The notes under the pieces were generated by a model. It searched no databases. It had not been told where the DNA came from and was given only the letters and a program-made list of their open reading frames with translations. From Tritrichomonas musculus (lineage: Eukaryota > Parabasalia > Tritrichomonadida > Tritrichomonadidae): a stretch of 64,000 nucleotides of DNA. The translations under genes were made by a program, and so were the position numbers. Positions 51,550-60,770 of this stretch are shown here, in pieces. Each line of letters starts with the position of its first letter. The stretch's first letter is position 1. The DNA lies in the NCBI GenBank assembly GCA_039105265.1, contig JAPFFF010000014.1, positions 806,001 to 870,000 on the forward strand, written 5' to 3'.

Positions 51550-52788
51550 ATGAAAATATCAAGGAAATTTCATCGCACAGGCCAATCATGTTATGATAAA
51601 TATAAATCTTTAAAAAAGCAAGGGAAAATAGAATGTTTAATTGAATCCAAACAGAATTACAAAGAAAAAAATAAAGATAAGTACATTTATTCAAAAAACT
51701 TTTGTAAAGCTATTCCTGGAGAACAAGAGAAAGATATCTTGAAAAAAATAATAGATTTAATCAATATTGGAAACATTGTAACCACTTTAGATATCGCGAA
51801 GATAGCTTTATACTATTATTATTCACCTGAATCATTAGCCAAAAAAGCAATTCATTTAAAGAATTTGAAAAATAAAAAAGAGTCAATTAATTCAACCAAA
51901 ACATTTATTTTTGATTGGAACATTCAAGCACTTGAAGATGAAGCAGATGAAGATCCTGAAGCTTTTATTATTAAATATAAAATTCAAAAATTTAAAGCGA
52001 GCCGCTCTTGGATATCAAAATTCATGAAAAGAAATGGATTATCTCTAAGAAAGCCTCATGCTGAAAAAAAAAAACGAAGTCAGAGAACAAGAAATTGATG
52101 ATTATCTGAATTCTTTAGTTGATGCAATAATCAAATATGGAGTAAACAGGATTATCAATATGGACGAGACACGCATCAACACTTTCTCTCCTCAAGTAAA
52201 AACCATAGCTTTGAAAGGACAAGAAACAGTAAAAATAAATGCTAACAATGAAAATTTAAAAGAAGGTACTACATATATAGGAACTTCGTAGCTAAAGGAA
52301 CCACAGCTGTAACCGAAAGGAAATTTATAAATGAAAACTGCAAAGATGATTTTTTGTTGCATAGTGAAAGTGGATGGGCTGATTCAGACGTTATTAAATC
52401 ATACCTTAGATGGCTTTCATGTAAAATGGATAGCAGAAGATTTGCTTTAGTACTTGACTCATATCCATCTCATCAAGATCCTGAAGTTGCAACTTTGGCC
52501 AATGAACTACACATTGAACTTATTTTGGTTCCAAGAGGTGGAACTGGAGAGTTCCAACCTCTTGATCGTCGTATTTTTGGAGTTGTAAAAGCTAGAAATA
52601 AAAAAGATCAAAAAACAACTGAAGTACCAAAAGAGTTAATAAGATATTCGTATATACATGAGCAAACAAAGAAAAATTTTGATACCATCTCTAACCATTA
52701 CATTGAATCAGCTTGGTCAATCCCTTATCTAGAACAGTACCTTGCCTTTTATCCCAATTTGAGATATCTCTTTGAAGGAAATAGGTGA
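51550..52788 (+). pseudogene. pogo-like DDE transposase, frameshifted
   Basis: Plain DNA transposon gene. From the ATG at 51550: a SANT/Myb-like start (RKFHRTGQSCYDKYKSL), a CENP-B/Tc5-type helix-turn-helix (ASRSWISKFMKRNGLSLRKPH), then a DDE core with INMDET, FALVLDSYPSHQD and GEFQPLDRRIFGVVKAR, the three catalytic acidic positions of pogo/Tigger enzymes. Coding is broken: the frame shifts by one in the A run near 52065-52077 and returns to the original frame near 52275. Clear terminal inverted repeats were not found. It lies between minus-strand fragments that may be parts of one older gene, so it may have inserted into it. Confidence 0.8.
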
Positions 52789-52794
52789 ATAAAT

Positions 52795-53250
52795 TAGAAT
52801 AAAATCCATCAGTATAGATTGCCTTACCTGGCATTGTGGAATGAAGATTTGAGAAAGAATTAAATTTTTTTATATTTCTAATTCCTGATATTGTTATACA
52901 CTCGTATCCATCAACAATCAAACAATTACATGTTCATCTTCTTCTTTTAATTACGACTTCGTAGGTTGTCTGGGTGAAGTACTTACTTTAATTGTTTCTC
53001 CAAATGCTGGTTTTGACTGCTTCTTGGGAACTTCATTAGCTACTTTATTCTTCTGCTGGTCTAGGTAAATACAAGATGGACTTAGTTGAGGCTTAGGTTC
53101 TTCTTCCTTCTTCTTCTTCTTCTGGATTTCAACAGCATCATCATCTTTTTCTTGCTTCTTTATCGTCTTAGATGTATCTGATTTCTTCATGTTTCTTCTA
53201 ACATCTTCTTGAATGCTTCTTTTTCTTCTTGGGTCATATTCTGGAACCAT
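52795..53250 (-). pseudogene. Lys-rich ORF fragment(s), unknown
   Basis: Two adjoining coding-like stretches on the minus strand: a 99-residue Lys/Glu/Pro-rich piece from the ATG at 53248-53250 (MVPEYDPRRKRSIQEDV), and a further piece at about 52921-52795 (DGYECITISGIRNIKKF). No family is recognised. They may be the N-terminal side of the gene whose C48-like end lies at 51144-51419, separated by the transposase, but this is inference. Broken. Confidence 0.35.
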
Positions 53251-53293
53251 ACCGCATCTGATCAACTGGCTTTAAAGGAAAAGCATTATATAA

Positions 53294-53948
53294 ATGGAGA
53301 AAAAACTTTTACAAAATCATGATTTTAATTCATTGGAAAAGCCAAAGAGGGAGAGTAGGAGAATATTTACTGAAAATGAAGAAGATGACATTCTGAATAT
53401 ATATGGTCAAAAAAACCAAATAAATGTTTCAATGACAAAGATTGAATTGTTATGATAACAGATTCATATTTTGAAAAACATGCAAAAAATAAGAATGTTG
53501 ATATAACATATTAATTTAAAAAAAGATATGGATTTGGGTCTAAATTATGAAATTTAAAAATAAGGTTACAATAAAACAAGTATTGATTGAAGAATTTATT
53601 TTGGATATGAAATATTTGTTTGACAATGTACCATTAGAGAAAACAATCAACATTGTTGAAACTGCAATATTAATTACTCCTAAAAATCTTAAAATTTTGC
53701 ATTCAAAAGGTAAAGATGACGTGATAATCCCTGTTAAATATAGTGATATGGAAAGAATTATGTGTGTTTATGCTATATGTGCAAACGGTTCAAAATACTT
53801 AATGCAGTTTATTGCTAAATGTGAAGCTGATAAGGTACTAAACACACAAATTGGAGATGTCCGTCCTCACTTAAATACGTTTTCTATAAAAGGATGGATT
53901 GATTCAAATACTATTTATGAATGTCTCAACTACATAAGATCACAATAG
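53294..53948 (+). pseudogene. Second pogo-like transposase remnant
   Basis: An N-terminal piece (53294-53455, ESRRIFTENEEDDILNIYGQ, SANT-like) is followed by a 133-residue piece (53547-53948) that looks like the first half of a DDE_1 core: INIVETAILITP at the first catalytic block (Asp replaced), KYSDMERIMCVYAICANGSKYLMQFIAKC, then FSIKGWID. The two frames differ and the HTH domain and C-terminal half of the core are missing. It differs in sequence from the transposase at 51550-52788, so it is a separate old copy or family. Confidence 0.65.
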
Positions 53949-53959
53949 TAGATACCCTA

Positions 53960-53996
53960 AGGGTGGCGTCTGATACTACGTATCATCTGCCCCCCT
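53960..53996. repeat. 37-bp imperfect palindrome flanked by TA
   Basis: Starts AGGGTGGCGTCTGATAC; its other arm, read inverted, is AGGGGGGCAGATGATAC (13 of 17 match) around a short TAC centre. TA lies on both sides (53958-53959, 53997-53998). It looks like two transposon ends brought together, or a very small foldback, and it begins AGGG like the ends of the 48958-50907 element. Confidence 0.6.
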
Positions 53997-54051
53997 TAAG
54001 ATGAAACTCCATACCTATTGACATTTCTAGATCATAGCACTTTCAATGTGA

Positions 54052-54180
54052 AACCTCATGTCGCCACCTCATGTCACCACCTCATGTTATCACCTCACGT
54101 TAAACTCATGTCACCACCTCATGTTATCACCTCACGTTAAACTCATGTCATCACCTCATGTCATCACCTCATGTCACACG
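54052..54180. repeat. CACCTCATGTCA minisatellite with a perfect 37-bp duplication
   Basis: About ten degenerate copies of a 12-13-bp CACCTCATGTCA unit. Within it, 54068-54104 and 54105-54141 are identical 37-bp units. It stands just upstream of the first plus-strand Maverick gene, possibly in the element's terminal or control region. Confidence 0.85.
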
Positions 54181-54243
54181 CCACATATCACGTCACACAA
54201 CGGTTCACATAACATGGTTCAACTGTAAAGTGTTTAAGTAACA

Positions 54244-54247
54244 TCAA
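54244..54247 (+). promoter_or_regulatory. TCAA initiator-like motif fused to start codon
   Basis: TCAA directly followed by the ATG at 54248. Confidence 0.45.
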
Positions 54248-55468
54248 ATGACATATCGAAGAGATGCTCCACCAAATGAATCAATACCACTACCTATTGA
54301 AACAGTATATAATTCAGCTAATGATTCACTATCATGTATAATAAATGGTAATGAATGTTACTTTACTAATGGTTCTAATCATTTTAATCGTATATATTTT
54401 AAGTACCCACCTGAATGGCTTACATCTGATGTAGGTGAGAAGATTATTGGTGTACGTAACATGAAAATCACTGTAAAAACATCCATGCAATTAAACTTCA
54501 CACTATACATTCGCAAATATAGAAAGGATAAATTCGATAATATGGCCAGTATGATTTACCCTCATGATAATCCTAGTAATCTTGATGATGTACAGATACA
54601 AGACGTGGTTGATCGTTTGGATAGAGATGATTGTAGAGTATTCAAGATTGATTATTGTCACGACATATTTGATAAACTAGATGATTTTATTGCAGATTTA
54701 ATCGATACAATTAAAGATGAAAGCATATACGATAAACTTTACGATGCTATAATCACAGCAACTAATGATGATAATGAAGATGAGGCTGAATTTAAAGCTA
54801 GACAGATTGAATCAATTGAACAGTTGAATAAAGATAAGGATGATTACTATCTAATGTGTTTACGTAATGATATATCATTCTATCTCGACGTTGATAGTGA
54901 CATAAATATAATTAAAGACATTGTTGATACAACATTACTAGTTTTCGCTGGTAAAAATCCTGAATACTACATTGATTTTATGATGACAGCTAGAAATGAT
55001 GATGTTACATATAAAAAGCTCTATGAATGGGGCGATCTTGAAGATGAACCATTATATATTAGCAAACTGCAACAAGATGAACTTGATTTTACTTACCACG
55101 ATGATGGTACACCAAATGATAGGTTGGATTTCGATACATCATGTTATTTTGACCTTGATGATGATGACCGTGTTGATTTACATGATATAATTAAGTTTCA
55201 TCGAGAATTATCATTCAAAAATGTAATGTTAACCCCTCAATGTGAAGTAGCTGCATCATTTGCTAGTCAATCTAATCACAACCTCATTGGTAGAACCAAC
55301 GAAATGTATACACCAATTAAATACTATAAGTTGAATGACAATGATGATAAATTCTGGATTGACTTTTATGATAGAAATGAGATTACTGTTCCAGTTTCAT
55401 TTAATGATCATCTTGTATTTACAATCGATATGGTATTCTTACAGAATCGTAAGTTAATATATACTTAA
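54248..55468 (+). CDS. Maverick ORF, 406 aa, unknown
   Basis: First plus-strand ORF of the element. It has a beta-rich start, a long Asp-rich middle (DRLDRDDCRVFKIDYC, DDDDRVDLHDIIKF) and a beta-rich end. No motif is recognised; a structural (minor capsid) role is possible from its beta content and place in the cluster, but that is inference. Confidence 0.75.
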   Translation: MTYRRDAPPNESIPLPIETVYNSANDSLSCIINGNECYFTNGSNHFNRIYFKYPPEWLTSDVGEKIIGVRNMKITVKTSMQLNFTLYIRKYRKDKFDNMASMIYPHDNPSNLDDVQIQDVVDRLDRDDCRVFKIDYCHDIFDKLDDFIADLIDTIKDESIYDKLYDAIITATNDDNEDEAEFKARQIESIEQLNKDKDDYYLMCLRNDISFYLDVDSDINIIKDIVDTTLLVFAGKNPEYYIDFMMTARNDDVTYKKLYEWGDLEDEPLYISKLQQDELDFTYHDDGTPNDRLDFDTSCYFDLDDDDRVDLHDIIKFHRELSFKNVMLTPQCEVAASFASQSNHNLIGRTNEMYTPIKYYKLNDNDDKFWIDFYDRNEITVPVSFNDHLVFTIDMVFLQNRKLIYT

Positions 55469-55490
55469 TAACATTTTTACTTTGCATTGA

Positions 55491-55494
55491 TCAA
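55491..55494 (+). promoter_or_regulatory. TCAA initiator-like motif fused to start codon
   Basis: TCAA directly followed by the ATG at 55495. Confidence 0.45.
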
Positions 55495-56592
55495 ATGAGT
55501 AGAGTCAAGTTCAATACCATTAATGAAGTCTATGCTAAGTACCCCACCAAGTCCCTACCTAAGTTCAAACGCATAGCCAATCGTTATGGTTTCACTGATG
55601 ATGAAGCTAAACACTATCTCAACACAATGGTTGTACACGATCAACGCAAGCCCAAACCTAAGTTCATGCATATATATTCGAAGCTACCACATGCATTTCA
55701 AATGGACACGTTCATTGATCATAAAGCAGCAGGCCAACCTAACTACTTAATACTTATCAACATCAACACACGTAAAGCATATGCTTATATGATACATGGT
55801 AAGGGTGCTAATGAAATACATAGAGCACTTAATGAGTTCATCAAAGTCGAACCTCAATGCAAAGCCATTATGTCAGATGAGGATGCTGCTTATTTATCAA
55901 ACACTGTGCTTGACTTCATGCAACAACATAACATCATATATACAACCACAACCGATAACGATCATAACAAGCTTGGTATTATCAACCGCTTCATGAGAAC
56001 GATACGTGATATGCGATTCAATCAACCAAAGCTAAGTGTACTACAGATAGTTGACTCATACAATGACATGCCACATGGTTCACTACATAACAAGTCACCC
56101 AATGATATCACTCAAGATGACGAGTTAACATACATACATGAGATGGAACATCAAGTTAATCCATATGATTTCAAACCAGGTGACAGAGTTAGGATAGTGT
56201 TTGATGCAAATCCATTCGTTAAACATCGTTCGAACCTATCTAAAGTTGCATACATAGTTGATTCTAATGATGGTAACCAATTCTTGATACGATCTACAGA
56301 TGGATCTGTCAATACAATGCCAGGTTACAAACTCATTAAAGCAACTAGCAACATTCCATTAGCAACCACACTTGATGATGGCAAACGTGGTGTGGTTAAA
56401 TCAATCACATCATATAACAAATCAAAAGACACATACCATATCATATATGATCTAGGCAATGGTTCAACAATGAAAGACACTATCCCATCTAAGAACATGC
56501 GTGAAGGTCACCCAACTAAGCTCTCAACAATGGAACGACAGTACTGGCTTAAACGTAAGACCATACCAGATCACATTAAGAAGTTCATCTAA
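55495..56592 (+). CDS. Maverick integrase (rve family)
   Basis: 365 residues. A short N-terminal helical/zinc-like part is followed by a retroviral-type integrase core with AFQMDTFIDH and CKAIMSDEDAAYLS at the first two acidic positions, then HNKLGIINRFMRTIRDMRFNQP, the usual third block of Maverick c-integrases. The C-terminal third (PGDRVRIVFDANPF, VAYIVDSNDGNQFLI) is an SH3/chromo-like DNA- or chromatin-binding region. It would join element ends to the host genome. Confidence 0.88.
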   Translation: MSRVKFNTINEVYAKYPTKSLPKFKRIANRYGFTDDEAKHYLNTMVVHDQRKPKPKFMHIYSKLPHAFQMDTFIDHKAAGQPNYLILININTRKAYAYMIHGKGANEIHRALNEFIKVEPQCKAIMSDEDAAYLSNTVLDFMQQHNIIYTTTTDNDHNKLGIINRFMRTIRDMRFNQPKLSVLQIVDSYNDMPHGSLHNKSPNDITQDDELTYIHEMEHQVNPYDFKPGDRVRIVFDANPFVKHRSNLSKVAYIVDSNDGNQFLIRSTDGSVNTMPGYKLIKATSNIPLATTLDDGKRGVVKSITSYNKSKDTYHIIYDLGNGSTMKDTIPSKNMREGHPTKLSTMERQYWLKRKTIPDHIKKFI

Positions 56593-56594
56593 TA

Positions 56595-56598
56595 TCAA
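56595..56598 (+). promoter_or_regulatory. TCAA initiator-like motif fused to start codon
   Basis: TCAA directly followed by the ATG at 56599, only six bases after the integrase stop codon. Confidence 0.45.
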
Positions 56599-57462
56599 AT
56601 GAGTCAACATAAAAACGTTATGAATGAAGTTAAACATCTTATTCAAGAGTCGTTACGTAAAAACCAACGTGATATTGAGATGGCATTGATTAAACCACTA
56701 AGTGAAGAGTATCCATTCTCATCAAATGGTATCTACTTTTTAATCGGTAAGATGGGCGCTGGTAAATCATTCTGGATATGGTCACACATCATGATAACTG
56801 AACGACTATTTGCTAAGCCATACTATAGTAAGATCATCTTCTGTTCAACGTCGGGCAAACTTGATAAGACAGCTGAAGTACTATCCAAAAACGTTAAGAC
56901 ACCCATTGAATACATCAAAGAAGAACATCTATTGCCATATCTCAAGCGTCATCTCAAACGCAAGCTCAAGTACTATGCTATGGTTAAACATGTGTTATCA
57001 AAAATGGTTGACACCAATGAGGAGATGGCAAGAATCATTTCAAAGCATTCATTAAGTGAGATTGAAGATAGGATTGCATACATAGCAAATAAGCTAGTTA
57101 AATATCAAACAGCTTCATACCCATACAACACATTACTAGTACTTGATGATGCAGCTGGATCACCACTACTTAAGAATGGCAACAGTGAACTATGTCGTTT
57201 ACTAACTAAGACACGTCACTACAACTTAACCTGTATCATAGCAGTGCAAACACTTCGATTCGTTCATCTCAACGTTAAACGTTTAGCTACTGACATCATA
57301 TGCTATAGTGGCTTCAGTAAAGAGGATTTCACATCAATGCTACAGCAAACACCTAACAATCTTGACATTAAATCAACTACAGAAGCATACCTCAATCATA
57401 AAGGCCAACACGATAAATTCATAATCAATATCACATCCAATCAATCACACTTTGAAGTTTAA
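56599..57462 (+). CDS. Maverick genome-packaging ATPase (FtsK/HerA, A32-like)
   Basis: 287 residues. Walker A is LIGKMGAGKSFW near residue 50, and Walker B is LLVLDDAAGS near 185, followed by a sensor-like TKTRHYNLTCIIAVQ segment, the order of viral A32-type packaging ATPases. It would pump element DNA into capsids. Confidence 0.88.
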   Translation: MSQHKNVMNEVKHLIQESLRKNQRDIEMALIKPLSEEYPFSSNGIYFLIGKMGAGKSFWIWSHIMITERLFAKPYYSKIIFCSTSGKLDKTAEVLSKNVKTPIEYIKEEHLLPYLKRHLKRKLKYYAMVKHVLSKMVDTNEEMARIISKHSLSEIEDRIAYIANKLVKYQTASYPYNTLLVLDDAAGSPLLKNGNSELCRLLTKTRHYNLTCIIAVQTLRFVHLNVKRLATDIICYSGFSKEDFTSMLQQTPNNLDIKSTTEAYLNHKGQHDKFIINITSNQSHFEV

Positions 57463-57474
57463 TGAATTACAAAC

Positions 57475-57879
57475 ATGGGATTCAAAAATTTCATTACCAG
57501 TGGATGGAACAGATTAAAAAGCGATATTCATCAAGGATTGACTGGTGCAAAGAACGTAGCACACCGCATATGGAACGCTACTAAGAAGGGATTGGTTGGT
57601 GCAAAGAACTATGCTATGAACAATCCTAAAGCAGTTGGCAATATACTACATGCTATCACACCATTTGCAACAGCATTCAATCCAACGTTAGGTGCAATCA
57701 CTACAGCAGGTGCCAATATATTCAGTCACATGCCAAAGGGGTCAGTCACAGATAAGCTAGTTAAAATCAGTGAACAGTTTGCACGTGGTGAGTTGAAACC
57801 AAGTGGATCGCCATCAGCACAAGCAGCAGCTGACTCACGTAAGAGAACACACAACGCAGTACCATTTAGAAGTGTTTAA
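57475..57879 (+). CDS. Maverick small virion-like protein, 134 aa
   Basis: An amphipathic, Gly/Ala/Lys-rich protein (GFKNFITSGWNRLKSDIHQGL, then GAKNYAMNNPKAV and a hydrophobic HAITPFATAFNPTLGAITTAGANIF). The style recalls membrane-active minor proteins of adenovirus-like virions, an inference from composition only. The start is preceded by TTACAAAC, not TCAA. Confidence 0.65.
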   Translation: MGFKNFITSGWNRLKSDIHQGLTGAKNVAHRIWNATKKGLVGAKNYAMNNPKAVGNILHAITPFATAFNPTLGAITTAGANIFSHMPKGSVTDKLVKISEQFARGELKPSGSPSAQAAADSRKRTHNAVPFRSV

Positions 57880-57889
57880 CGAGGTGTAA

Positions 57890-58105
57890 ATGAGTTTCAA
57901 CACAAGAACTAATGCATATAGATCGAACAATTCAGTTATCGTATCTGGACCTGGTACGATGTATAATGAAGTAACTAGACCTAGATCAAATACCAAACAA
58001 TATTATGCTAATACTAACACACATGATGTAACCGCACCATATATAAAGTCAAGTAATAGTCGCAAATCAAAGTCAAGTAATAAACGCAAATCATCACGTA
58101 AGTGA
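57890..58105 (+). CDS. Maverick small basic protein, 71 aa
   Basis: Ser/Asn-rich with a strongly basic C-terminus (SSNKRKSSRK). It could condense DNA in a virion core; no family recognised. Confidence 0.6.
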   Translation: MSFNTRTNAYRSNNSVIVSGPGTMYNEVTRPRSNTKQYYANTNTHDVTAPYIKSSNSRKSKSSNKRKSSRK

Positions 58106-58134
58106 ACATTATTGACTTTTTATTTTTGTGTATT

Positions 58135-58138
58135 TCAA
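58135..58138 (+). promoter_or_regulatory. TCAA initiator-like motif fused to start codon
   Basis: TCAA directly followed by the ATG at 58139; this supports that ATG over the longer TTG-initiated frame. Confidence 0.45.
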
Positions 58139-58420
58139 ATGTCCAAATATGTTACTGGCATGAAGCGCAATCAAATCATTCAACGTTGGTTGCAAGGCAT
58201 TGATGATGAACAATATGAAGTGTTCCCTACTAAGAAAGAGGGTAAGTACATTGTTAAACAACGAAAGCAACCACTCATTCATAGAGATAAATCATCAGAC
58301 AACCTCAATGGTATGCTTGAATCAAGTGATAACCCCAATGTTAACTCAAGTGATAACTGCATCAGAGATGTAGCTGCTGGCAAAGTCAGTAACTCCATTG
58401 ATGAAACCATCACAACATGA
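58139..58420 (+). CDS. Maverick small protein, 93 aa
   Basis: MSKYVTGMKRNQIIQRW start. A basic helical N-terminal half is followed by a Ser/Asp/Asn-rich tail (KSSDNLNGMLESSDNPNVNSSDN). Unknown. Its end overlaps the next ORF by 20 bases. Confidence 0.6.
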   Translation: MSKYVTGMKRNQIIQRWLQGIDDEQYEVFPTKKEGKYIVKQRKQPLIHRDKSSDNLNGMLESSDNPNVNSSDNCIRDVAAGKVSNSIDETITT

Positions 58421-58805
58421 GGAAGCACAACCTATGCATACACCAACACGCATACCTAATAGAGACAAGCAACATTCAACACAACATACAACATCACCAC
58501 CACATCAAGTTGCCACACATGATACAACCATTAACTTAGAGATACTTGAACAGCTACGTTCATTAGGTGAAGAGCTACGTAATGATCGCTTCAAGCGTGA
58601 ACAAAAACAATACATTAAACATGTCGTTAATAAAGAATTATCAAAGCCACGCATACGAAGTAAGTACGTACCTGATCTATTACCAACTGATGATATACAT
58701 GACCCACCACATGAATCACCACATGATCCATCTCATGACCCACCACAAGAACCACCTGATGTCATTGAATCAACACCATCGTTTAGATCGCGCATTCGAC
58801 GATAG
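58401..58805 (+). CDS. Maverick small protein, 134 aa, Pro/His-rich
   Basis: Starts in another frame inside the end of the previous ORF. His/Thr-rich N-terminus, a charged helix (EILEQLRSLGEELRNDRFKREQ) in the middle, then a DPPHESPHDPSHDPP repeat and a basic end. Unknown function. Confidence 0.6.
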   Translation: MKPSQHEEAQPMHTPTRIPNRDKQHSTQHTTSPPHQVATHDTTINLEILEQLRSLGEELRNDRFKREQKQYIKHVVNKELSKPRIRSKYVPDLLPTDDIHDPPHESPHDPSHDPPQEPPDVIESTPSFRSRIRR

Positions 58806-58835
58806 CTTATGTAATACATTCGTATTTTTAATACA

Positions 58836-58840
58836 TCCAA
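58836..58840 (+). promoter_or_regulatory. TCCAA initiator-like motif fused to start codon
   Basis: TCCAA directly followed by the ATG at 58841 of the capsid gene. Confidence 0.4.
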
Positions 58841-60457
58841 ATGACATTCAACGCAGAAGTCCTACACAAGACATCAGCTGAAGTTAACACTCAAGTTGCA
58901 AGCTACTTTGATGTAGTTGATAATGCAATCGCCATGTCAGATACCAATAAGAAGTACGTCATTGATGCACAAGCTTCATACAGTCCATCTGCACCTATCC
59001 ATGCAGGGTCATTCACCACATTCATCATCAGTCCAACATGTGATAACACTGCAGATATATATAATGGCTTCATCAAAGCGAATATGAGACTTAGTGGTAC
59101 GTTATCGACTGCATTACAAGCTGACTTAAGTAATGTTGATAACCATGCTTTTAATGGTATATGGGTTGGCTTTAAAGATGCAATGGATGCTGTTGAAAAG
59201 TATGAGATCCTTGCTAATGGCATATCAATATACACTCAAAACTTCGGTCCAGAAGAATCATTCTTAACTGCATGTGGTGATAACGAAGCAAGTAAACGAG
59301 GTGATGTCTATTCTAAAGCCCGTCATAAGGATATATTCAAACGCAAATTTGATCAAGCACGTTGTGGTTTCTTCGTTAAACTTGCTAATGGTGGTAATGC
59401 AATCAATAATATTAACATACCACTTAAGATTGACTTGCGAAGGTTCTTACCATTGAGCAACATCAAATATCTACCTGCATTCGCTGGTAAGCTTGAACTC
59501 AAGATTATGTTTGGTATACAAGGTCTTGTATATTGTCCAGTTGGTATATCAGATGAGTTGATTAATGATGTAGCCAACTACAAATTGCTAACTGAATTAC
59601 CACCAATCACTAATGAGTTTACTCAAGCTGGCAGTCAATGCACTATATGGATTAGAAAAGACAATAATGATGCGAATAAGCTCATTGTAGGTAACACTAT
59701 ATTCACACCAAGTCGAACATATGAAGTTACTGATTGCTATAGTGTCATACCTAACTTCGGCATTGACAACGATATATATCAAGCGCTCGTTCAACGTTAC
59801 ACGCAACAGGAACTCATCTTTCCAACGCAGATACTCACATTCACAACGATGAGTAAGCAATTAACTGCTGGTCATTGTTCATCAACTCAAACAATCACAC
59901 CACGATTTGTTGATTCAATCTTCTTTCTGTTTCCATTTAATGCAACACATCATACTGTATTTAAGAATCCACTGTTTACCAACTTCCAACTGCGATGTGG
60001 TGGTTATGGCGTAGTACCAACCATTCCATTTGCAACAAATGGTAGTGATCCAATGTTCATTGAACTATGTCAGAATGCTATGAATGTTAACGGTGAACAA
60101 ACAGGTTTTAATAAAGAGGTCGTTCAATCATTAGTTAATACACGACCTTATGATGAATCAATTGGTAGAGTCAGCTATGATCGTACATCATTCTTCATTG
60201 GGTTACCAACTGAGACAGATAACACCTTCCAACAAGGTCAAACATCAAACACACCAATCACATATGAAATAGTATGTGACTTACCTAATCAAGTACGTAA
60301 TATTGATGACAATGGTGATGTAGCAAACGCATATATCAACAACACAACACCACCATTAATGGCATTGTTACAAGACACCGTTATATCAATTCATGTTCAA
60401 CCCAATGGTATGCCACCTGTTGTTGAGATGGGTTCGTATGACATTACAAGCAGATAA
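58841..60457 (+). CDS. Maverick major capsid protein (double jelly-roll type)
   Basis: 538 residues, beta-rich throughout. An N-terminal part with SPSAPIHAGSFTTFIISP leads into two beta-sandwich regions with DVYSKARHKDIFKRKFDQA between strands and IPLKIDLRRFLPLSNIKYLPAFAGKLELKIMF, a pattern typical of double jelly-roll capsid proteins of Polintons and their kin. Size and position after the ATPase also fit. Confidence 0.8.
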   Translation: MTFNAEVLHKTSAEVNTQVASYFDVVDNAIAMSDTNKKYVIDAQASYSPSAPIHAGSFTTFIISPTCDNTADIYNGFIKANMRLSGTLSTALQADLSNVDNHAFNGIWVGFKDAMDAVEKYEILANGISIYTQNFGPEESFLTACGDNEASKRGDVYSKARHKDIFKRKFDQARCGFFVKLANGGNAINNINIPLKIDLRRFLPLSNIKYLPAFAGKLELKIMFGIQGLVYCPVGISDELINDVANYKLLTELPPITNEFTQAGSQCTIWIRKDNNDANKLIVGNTIFTPSRTYEVTDCYSVIPNFGIDNDIYQALVQRYTQQELIFPTQILTFTTMSKQLTAGHCSSTQTITPRFVDSIFFLFPFNATHHTVFKNPLFTNFQLRCGGYGVVPTIPFATNGSDPMFIELCQNAMNVNGEQTGFNKEVVQSLVNTRPYDESIGRVSYDRTSFFIGLPTETDNTFQQGQTSNTPITYEIVCDLPNQVRNIDDNGDVANAYINNTTPPLMALLQDTVISIHVQPNGMPPVVEMGSYDITSR

Positions 60458-60512
60458 ATGAATTAACTAAATCACATCATCATTTTTAACATTAATCACT
60501 GTTTGCTTTGAT

Positions 60513-60516
60513 TCAA
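60513..60516 (+). promoter_or_regulatory. TCAA initiator-like motif fused to start codon
   Basis: TCAA directly followed by the ATG at 60517. Confidence 0.45.
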
Positions 60517-60705
60517 ATGTCATCACATAGTGTTCAAGTCATGTCGTACAAACAACATGTAACTAAGCAACAACCCATCACACAACCTAAGTTCAAGCAC
60601 CCAGCTACACATCATAAAGAGAACCTATCAGCAGTTGATGGGAAAGCTAATAAGGTTAATGCAAAGCAATTAATACTGTATAAAGATGATGTCAACTCAT
60701 ATTAA
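60517..60705 (+). CDS. Maverick small protein, 62 aa
   Basis: MSSHSVQVMSYKQHVTKQQ start; polar and basic, with no motif. The TCAAATG context supports that it is a real gene despite its size. Confidence 0.55.
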   Translation: MSSHSVQVMSYKQHVTKQQPITQPKFKHPATHHKENLSAVDGKANKVNAKQLILYKDDVNSY

Positions 60706-60766
60706 CTTAACGAAACATCATGAGTGTATTAACTTAACAGATTGTGTAAAAATGTTTTTGTTTAAT

Positions 60767-60770
60767 TCAA
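60767..60770 (+). promoter_or_regulatory. TCAA initiator-like motif fused to start codon
   Basis: TCAA directly followed by the ATG at 60771. Confidence 0.45.
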
